In this document: positions 59,200 to 64,000 of the stretch, piece after piece | How the letters are laid out: each line of letters begins with the position of its first letter | How positions within the stretch are numbered: the stretch's first letter is position 1 | Source: CAYFPS01 sp964345075 | GTDB taxonomy: Bacteria; CAIWAD01 | Direction of reading: 5' to 3' | Length of the DNA stretch: 64,000 nt | Assembly (NCBI GenBank): GCA_964345075.1 | Contig: CAYFPS010000001.1 | Location: 260,650 to 324,649 of the forward strand | Program-made: the position numbers and the translations under genes | The notes under the pieces: generated by a model | What the model saw: only the letters and a program-made list of their open reading frames with translations | The model's database searches: none | What the model was told of the DNA's origin: nothing

Positions 59200-61053
59200 A
59201 TGCTGCTGCGCTTCCTGCTTCTTTTTGTTTCAGCCATCAGCCTCTTTGCCCGCAACCCGGAAAGCATGGTCCAGGGTCAGAGCTACCTGACCGGCGGCTT
59301 TGGCGAGGCCCGGGGCAGCCGCTTTCATGCCGGCATCGATCTTTCTGTTGGTGGCGTGCAGGGCCGGGAGATTTATTCGCCCGTGGATGGCGAGGTCGTA
59401 CGAATAGCCGCCTCATATTATGGATATGGAAAGCAGCTGCTGATTCGCGACGCTTCCGGGCAGCGCCACCTGTTTGCCCATTTGCTCGATTTTCGCCCCG
59501 ACATGGAGGCCTGGCTTCTGGAGAAGCAGCTTGCCGCCATGGATTACGCGCAGAGTCTGAACCCGCCAGCGGGCATGTTTCGCGTCAAGGCCGGCGAGTT
59601 GATTGCCCGTGCGGGAGACTCCGGCTCCGGCCCCGCGCACTTGCATTACGAGCTTCGCTCCGCCGACAATCATCCACTCAATCCCCTGACGCATGGCTGG
59701 GCGGTTGCCGATGACCGCGCGCCGGAAATTGAAGCCATTGCCTTTTGCCCAGCCAGACCCGGCAGCCGGGTTGATGGCTCGCTGCTTCCGCTGGTGCTTG
59801 GGGAGATTTCGGCGAAGGACACCATCGAGGTCAAGGGGCCGATCAGGCTCTCGCTTGCCGCCCGTGACCGCAGTACCCGCAGCCGCGGGCGCTTGCCCGT
59901 CCACGACATTCTGCTACTGGAGGGTGCGGACACGCTGGTCTGGATTCGGCAGGAGCTCTTTTCCTTTGATGAAAACGCCCGTTCTGGCCGTCATTTCGAT
60001 CGCAGTCTTGGCGCCTTGCTGAAGCGCGAGTTTGTTCGTCTGGAGGAGTCTTCCGGTCGGCCTTTTCTCAGGAGCGACAAACTCGGGGCTTTTGGGGAGC
60101 TTCTGCCCGATCCCGAGCGACCCCTGCGCACATTGCAGCTTTTGATTGGCGACGCTGCCGGCAACTGGCTGAAAAAGGTGATTCACCTTCGGACGGTTCC
60201 GCCCGGTGATTCAGGCGGTCCGGCTAAGCATCAGACTCGCAACCAGTGGCCGAAGGAGCAGGCTCTCTGGTGGATGCCCGCCGGCCTCCATGTTGAGCTT
60301 GCCCGCCCCGCGGACAGCTTGCTGCTTAAGGGGCCAGGCCTTAGCCAGAGCTTTCCTTCCGGGCGTCGACTGGTGCTTGAAGAGAGCTCTCTGCCTGATG
60401 GTGAACTTGCTCTTCTGACCTATCGCAGCGGGAAGCCTGCCGGGAGCTTCAATCTTTCCGGCTGGTGGCTGGAGCCGGGGCGTGGGCTGGAGCAAACAGA
60501 CAAGCGGGGATGGACGCTTACTGTTCCGCCTGATGCCGCCGTGCGGGCCTTTCGCCTGCTGCTCGATGTTGTGTCGGGGCCGAGCGGGCCGGAGCCTTTG
60601 CTGGGCCCTGCAGGTCTTGACCTTGAGCAGGCTGTCAGCCTGAGCTTTTCGCAGGACTTTTCTGACAAGGCCTGCTGGATGATCGAAGAAAAGGGCAGGG
60701 AGCCGGCTTATGACTCTCCTGTCAAAGATTCTGTGCTCCTAACTCGAACAGCCGGTCGTTATCATGTTCAGATTGATAGTACGGGGCCGCGGCTTTCCTG
60801 GAAAAAACCATCGAGCAGGACACGCAATCGGCGGCCGGTCGTGATCGTGAATGTGGATGAGCCAAGGGGTGTATCACGGGCCGAGCTCTGGATAGATGAT
60901 CAGCCGGGCCTGCCCCGCTTTGACCCCGACAGCTCGCGCCTGCTCTTTCGCCCCGCTCAGGACTTGACTTCAGGCCCGCACGCGCTGCGCCTCGTCGTGT
61001 GCGACAGACTGGGCAACACCACCACTCTCGAGCGCAGCCTTCATATCGATTAG
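59200..61053 (+). CDS. M23 family metallopeptidase (LytM-type), secreted
   Basis: A 617-residue protein with a signal peptide (MLLRFLLLFVSAISLFA) and an M23 domain at about 30-175: HAGIDLS and HLHYEL carry the zinc ligands (HxxxD and HxH), with SPVDGEVVRIAASYYGYGKQLLI between. The long C-terminal part (about 200-617) is beta-rich with several repeats of an Ig-like kind, ending in a bacterial-Ig-type segment (GPHALRLVVCDRLGNTTTLERSL). It is probably an endopeptidase or a regulator of cell-wall hydrolases. It is the second gene of the operon with the TPR protein. Confidence 0.87.
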   Translation: MLLRFLLLFVSAISLFARNPESMVQGQSYLTGGFGEARGSRFHAGIDLSVGGVQGREIYSPVDGEVVRIAASYYGYGKQLLIRDASGQRHLFAHLLDFRPDMEAWLLEKQLAAMDYAQSLNPPAGMFRVKAGELIARAGDSGSGPAHLHYELRSADNHPLNPLTHGWAVADDRAPEIEAIAFCPARPGSRVDGSLLPLVLGEISAKDTIEVKGPIRLSLAARDRSTRSRGRLPVHDILLLEGADTLVWIRQELFSFDENARSGRHFDRSLGALLKREFVRLEESSGRPFLRSDKLGAFGELLPDPERPLRTLQLLIGDAAGNWLKKVIHLRTVPPGDSGGPAKHQTRNQWPKEQALWWMPAGLHVELARPADSLLLKGPGLSQSFPSGRRLVLEESSLPDGELALLTYRSGKPAGSFNLSGWWLEPGRGLEQTDKRGWTLTVPPDAAVRAFRLLLDVVSGPSGPEPLLGPAGLDLEQAVSLSFSQDFSDKACWMIEEKGREPAYDSPVKDSVLLTRTAGRYHVQIDSTGPRLSWKKPSSRTRNRRPVVIVNVDEPRGVSRAELWIDDQPGLPRFDPDSSRLLFRPAQDLTSGPHALRLVVCDRLGNTTTLERSLHID

Positions 61054-61370
61054 CGATAGTCAACATTCTTTAACCCGCGGCATTTGTCTGTAAAATCTCC
61101 CTCGCCTGTCACGAAAAGTCTTGTGAACCGTTCGTAATGAATCCCTGTTGTCACTTGACTCTCCCCTCTCGAGCGCTATATTGTCAAAGCGCTAACAGTT
61201 TGATAGCTGAACAGCGCACGATTTTCAGGGAGACGGTTCAGGGACGAGGCTTAGTTTACGGTGTTTTGAGTTGATAGGGCGCAATAATTAACCCTATTAA
61301 GCAATTCAGCTGCTAAACAAAGCCTTTTTCAGAACCCGAGAAAGTTAATCTGGTAACAACGGGAAGATTG
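61054..61370. other. AT-rich intergenic leader before the cytochrome gene
   Basis: No gene in these 317 bases. They hold the promoter at 61155-61182 and then an unusually long leader of about 180 bases before the cytochrome ATG, AT-rich compared with its neighbours. I could not match it to a known riboswitch class. No terminator with a T-run is visible after the M23 gene. Confidence 0.5.
61155..61182 (+). promoter_or_regulatory. Cytochrome operon promoter with flanking AGCGCT repeats
   Basis: TTGACT (61155-61160), a 16-base spacer and TATATT (61177-61182), nearly the same boxes as the dnaA promoter. The -10 is flanked by two copies of the palindromic hexamer AGCGCT (61172-61177 and 61188-61193), which could be an operator. 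Confidence 0.6.
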
Positions 61371-61589
61371 ATGCGATTCCGCACATTCTCACAGCTTTCC
61401 AGCTTGAGCGGACTGGCGGCGGCCCTGCTGCTTTCCATGTCCTGCGAGCGGATTGAGCCCGTTCCGACCGGGCCCGACCTGGCGGAAGGCGAGGTCCTCT
61501 TTACCTGTGAAAGCTGCCACATCGACCGCGGCGTCCTGCGTCGCCTGGCCATTGCTGAGGACACGGGTGGTGGCGGAGGTGGTGGTTGA
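61371..61589 (+). CDS. Multiheme cytochrome c, N-terminal piece (stops at in-frame TGA)
   Basis: A 72-codon frame with a signal peptide and probable lipobox (SGLAAALLLSMSC), a first heme site CESCH, and a run of seven glycines ending at TGA (61587-61589). The next frame begins ten bases on in the same phase, with two more glycines between, so the pieces are one gene interrupted by a single stop codon. The N-terminal piece carries the only export signal. Either a GGA-to-TGA mutation or sequencing error, or the stop is read through. Confidence 0.8.
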   Translation: MRFRTFSQLSSLSGLAAALLLSMSCERIEPVPTGPDLAEGEVLFTCESCHIDRGVLRRLAIAEDTGGGGGGG

Positions 61590-61598
61590 GGCGGCGAA

Positions 61599-62957
61599 GT
61601 GGTTCAGTTGGAACCTTATCAGCTTGTCTGGATTGACGCCGACTCCTCTTTCAGCGAACTCGACCCCGTTCACGGTGCCATCGGCTGCGTGACCTGTCAC
61701 GGTGGTGTTGAACCTGTCATCGCCGCTTCGGACGGTACCGATGACATGTGGATCGCCATGGCCGAAGCGCACGGCTTTGAGGTCGAATTCGACGCCACGG
61801 GTGATGTGGTTCGGGAAAAGCCCGAACACACGGAGATGGCGCACGATCCCTCCGTCTACGCCGAGAACAACTGCAATGGCCTTGGCTGCCATGCAGAGGT
61901 TGTCGAGCTCAACGCCAATTCCATGCACACGCAGCTCTGGGGCGAGAAGCACAAGGTGAGCCTGCGCGCCGGTTACGAAAGTTGGGACCAGTGCCCGGAG
62001 TCGCTGACCGAAAAGTACAACGGCGAATGCACCAGTTGTCACACAACCTGCGGCCAGTGCCATATCAGCCGGCCGAATTCTGTGCATGGTGGCTTCCTCG
62101 ACAGTCATCGCTTCCAGCGGACACCCTCCATTGAAAACAACTGCACGGCCTGCCACGGAAGCCGCGTTGGTAATGACTTCAATGGCGCGCATGCCGGCAA
62201 TCAGCCGGACGTGCATCAGGAGCTGGGCTTTGACTGCTTCTTCTGTCACACGGAAGACCTGCATGGTGATGGCCGCACGGATTACACCAGCCGCTACGAA
62301 GTGGAAGGTATTCCGCAGTGCAAGGACTGTCACAGCCTGACCGAAGAGGACAACCTCTTCCACAAGGCGCATTGGCCGGGCGGTAATTACGATGGTGATG
62401 ACCTGATCACTGGCGCGCAGGATGGCCTCTCCTGCTATGTGTGTCACAGTCAGCCATATACAAGCTGCCTGAACTGCCATAGCGGTGGCGTGTGGAGCTC
62501 GGACAGTCCGGAAGGTTACGCCGAGTACACGGATTTCAAGATTGGCTACAATTCGGGTAGCTGGGCCAATCACCCGCAGGACGAAGAGCCCTGGGTGCTG
62601 GTGCGTCACATTCCGGTGATCAAGGACGGATTCCGCGAATGGGGCTGGCCGCAGCTCTACAACTGGTCGGCTTTTGAAACCTGGGAATTCGCCAGCCCGC
62701 ACAGCATTCAGCGCTACACGCCGCAGACGGCCGTGGCCCTTGAGGACCCGACCTACGACATCGGCAACTGCTGGATCAACTGCCACGTGCAGGGACCGAA
62801 TGAAGAACTCAATGCCAACCGCTTCCTGTGGCTCTCCCATGTGGACAGCCTGAAGCACTCGATTACGGGCATTGAAAACGATCCGGACGAATACGTACGC
62901 GCCAATCGGCATGTGACGGTGGATGATTCCATCAGCGTATTCTGGCCGCGCTACTAG
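61599..62957 (+). CDS. Multiheme cytochrome c, main piece
   Basis: A 452-residue frame in the same phase as the piece upstream. It has eight CxxCH heme sites (CVTCH, CTSCH, CGQCH, CTACH, CFFCH, CKDCH, CYVCH, CLNCH) and two with longer gaps, CNGLGCH (CX4CH) and CWINCH (CX3CH). With CESCH upstream that is up to eleven hemes. Many extra histidines are candidates for the second axial ligand. Read from the GTG at 61599 it would lack a signal peptide and could not mature in the periplasm. Such proteins carry electrons in respiration or outside the cell. A rhodanese lipoprotein follows. Confidence 0.85.
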   Translation: MVQLEPYQLVWIDADSSFSELDPVHGAIGCVTCHGGVEPVIAASDGTDDMWIAMAEAHGFEVEFDATGDVVREKPEHTEMAHDPSVYAENNCNGLGCHAEVVELNANSMHTQLWGEKHKVSLRAGYESWDQCPESLTEKYNGECTSCHTTCGQCHISRPNSVHGGFLDSHRFQRTPSIENNCTACHGSRVGNDFNGAHAGNQPDVHQELGFDCFFCHTEDLHGDGRTDYTSRYEVEGIPQCKDCHSLTEEDNLFHKAHWPGGNYDGDDLITGAQDGLSCYVCHSQPYTSCLNCHSGGVWSSDSPEGYAEYTDFKIGYNSGSWANHPQDEEPWVLVRHIPVIKDGFREWGWPQLYNWSAFETWEFASPHSIQRYTPQTAVALEDPTYDIGNCWINCHVQGPNEELNANRFLWLSHVDSLKHSITGIENDPDEYVRANRHVTVDDSISVFWPRY

Positions 62958-63063
62958 ACGACGACTGCAACGATACGCGTCACCTTCGGTTGGGAAGCGT
63001 GACGGGAGTTCCGACAACCCTCCGCGAGGTCGGAGGACAAACGAATCGATTTGGGAGGTTTCC

Positions 63064-64000
63064 ATGAAGCGCATGGAAAGAATCTTGGCCGTGTCGGTCG
63101 CCTTGACCCTGGCCGTGTTTACTGGCTGCTCGAGCGATGATGATGACGACAACAATGACCCCACCCCGGTCAACGAATTCGAGCTTCTCGTTGATCACCT
63201 GGACGATGTGCAGGCTGACCTGACCACTGGTTGGATTCAGACCGCCGAGTATGTCAACACCAACATCGCCGATCTGTTTGTGGTTGATATTCGTGCCGCC
63301 GACGCTTATGGCAGCGGCCACGTTCCGGGCGCCCACAATGTGGCGGCCACCGATGTGCTGGACTATGTCCTTGAAAACAACACGGGCGACATGCCGGTTG
63401 CCATCGTGTGTTACACGGGCCAGACGGCTTCCTTCGTGACCATGGGTCTGCGCATGATGGGCGTGGATGCCTTCGCCATGAAGTGGGGTATGAGCGGTTG
63501 GCACAATGACTTTGACAGCTGGACGGCCAATGTCAGCAGCAACTTCGTGGGCGACTTCGTGAACACGCCTGCCCCGGCGCTGCCCGAGAACACGTTCCCG
63601 ACCCTTTCCACCGGTCTTGACAACGCCGAAGCCATTCTGGCTGCCCGCGTCGAGGCCATGCTGGCCGAGGGCTTCACGCCCAACGGTATCACGGCTGCTG
63701 GCGTCTTCAGTGCGCTTGATGACTACAGCATCTTCAACTACTGGGTCGAGAGCGACTATCTGGGCATCGGTCACATTGACGGTGCCTATCAGATGACGCC
63801 GGGCAACCTGACCAGCGACATGTACCTGAACGCCCTTGATCCCGCTGGCGACAACGTGATCTACTGCTGGACGGGTCAGACTTCTGCGCTGATGACCTTC
63901 TACCTGAATGTCCTCGGTTACGATGCCTTCAGCCTGAAGTACGGTGCCAATGGTATGGTCTGGGAAAGCATCCCGGGTCACCAGTGGATGGGTGGCGCCG
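63064..64000 (+). CDS. Lipoprotein with two rhodanese domains (partial, runs off the window)
   Basis: At least 312 codons, truncated by the window end. The signal MKRMERILAVSVALTLAVFTGC ends in a lipobox, followed by an acidic SSDDDDDNN spacer. Rhodanese domain 1 has its active-site cysteine at about C116 (VAIVCYTGQTAS), domain 2 at about C268 (NVIYCWTGQTSA); both keep a cysteine-based loop, so both may bind persulfide sulfur. GGGAGG precedes the ATG. A periplasmic double rhodanese next to a multiheme cytochrome suggests sulfur redox chemistry; this is inference. Confidence 0.9.
   Translation, partial: MKRMERILAVSVALTLAVFTGCSSDDDDDNNDPTPVNEFELLVDHLDDVQADLTTGWIQTAEYVNTNIADLFVVDIRAADAYGSGHVPGAHNVAATDVLDYVLENNTGDMPVAIVCYTGQTASFVTMGLRMMGVDAFAMKWGMSGWHNDFDSWTANVSSNFVGDFVNTPAPALPENTFPTLSTGLDNAEAILAARVEAMLAEGFTPNGITAAGVFSALDDYSIFNYWVESDYLGIGHIDGAYQMTPGNLTSDMYLNALDPAGDNVIYCWTGQTSALMTFYLNVLGYDAFSLKYGANGMVWESIPGHQWMGGA

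Noticed and set aside
61587..61589. Genome-wide reassignment of TGA to glycine (as in Gracilibacteria/SR1)
   Set aside because: dnaA, dnaN, recF, gyrA, grpE and several others end properly in TGA, so TGA is a normal stop codon here.

Overview
The window looks like the replication-origin region of a high-GC Gram-negative bacterium. It opens with dnaA-dnaN-recF-dciA-gyrB-gyrA and has DnaA boxes on both sides of dnaA. It also carries the rpmH-rnpA-yidD-yidC-mnmE-mnmG-rsmG cluster that is usually found near oriC, with two parS-like palindromes inside it. Several lipoproteins with signal peptides, a multiheme cytochrome, a YidC with a large periplasmic domain and an M23 peptidase point to a diderm. 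The set of conserved hypotheticals, the fused IcmF mutase and the cytochrome/rhodanese pair suggest an uncultured lineage, perhaps of the FCB type, but that assignment is only inference.

Layout. 0-10 kb: replication initiation and gyrase. 10-14.7 kb: DUF3224 protein, zinc-type MDR oxidoreductase, GNAT-nitrilase fusion, and a solitary trpB behind a trp attenuator with its own leader peptide. 14.7-26.2 kb: one long minus-strand operon (rpmH, rnpA, yidD, yidC, mnmE, mnmG, rsmG, mfd, double-parvulin lipoprotein). 26.2-36.4 kb, plus strand: hrcA-grpE-dnaJ, a ComEA-like helix-hairpin-helix protein, two membrane proteins with pseudopilin/PilM-like traits, rsmD, an HDOD-GGDEF protein and a GAF/PAS sensor. 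36.4-41.3 kb, minus strand: a tightly overlapped operon of PTS EIIA, P-II-like protein, SpoU methylase, CPBP protease, SpoIID-like protein and a cystathionine-beta-synthase-like enzyme. 41.3-45.4 kb: cutA, marR-trxA, a tandem WYL regulator pair. 45.4-45.8 kb: a small island of palindromes and heptamer repeats. 45.8-54.4 kb: glutaryl-CoA dehydrogenase-like enzyme, two-component system, DsbD, queE-queC, hybrid kinase. 54.5-61 kb: IcmF, two small envelope proteins, M23 peptidase. 61-64 kb: multiheme cytochrome c split by an in-frame TGA, then a double-rhodanese lipoprotein cut by the window end.

The most striking signal belongs to no single gene. The octamer TGTATCAC (reverse complement GTGATACA) occurs about 50 times by eye, on both strands, in all reading frames and between genes, twice as a perfect inverted pair. 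About two copies would be expected by chance. The density resembles the DNA uptake sequences of Neisseria and Haemophilus, and a ComEA-like protein lies in the same window. Other notable points are the trp attenuator, the parS pair without parAB, the TGA inside the cytochrome gene with a small SECIS-like hairpin downstream, and DnaA boxes clustered a second time about 10 kb from dnaA. No tRNA, rRNA, CRISPR array, transposase or integrase was seen.
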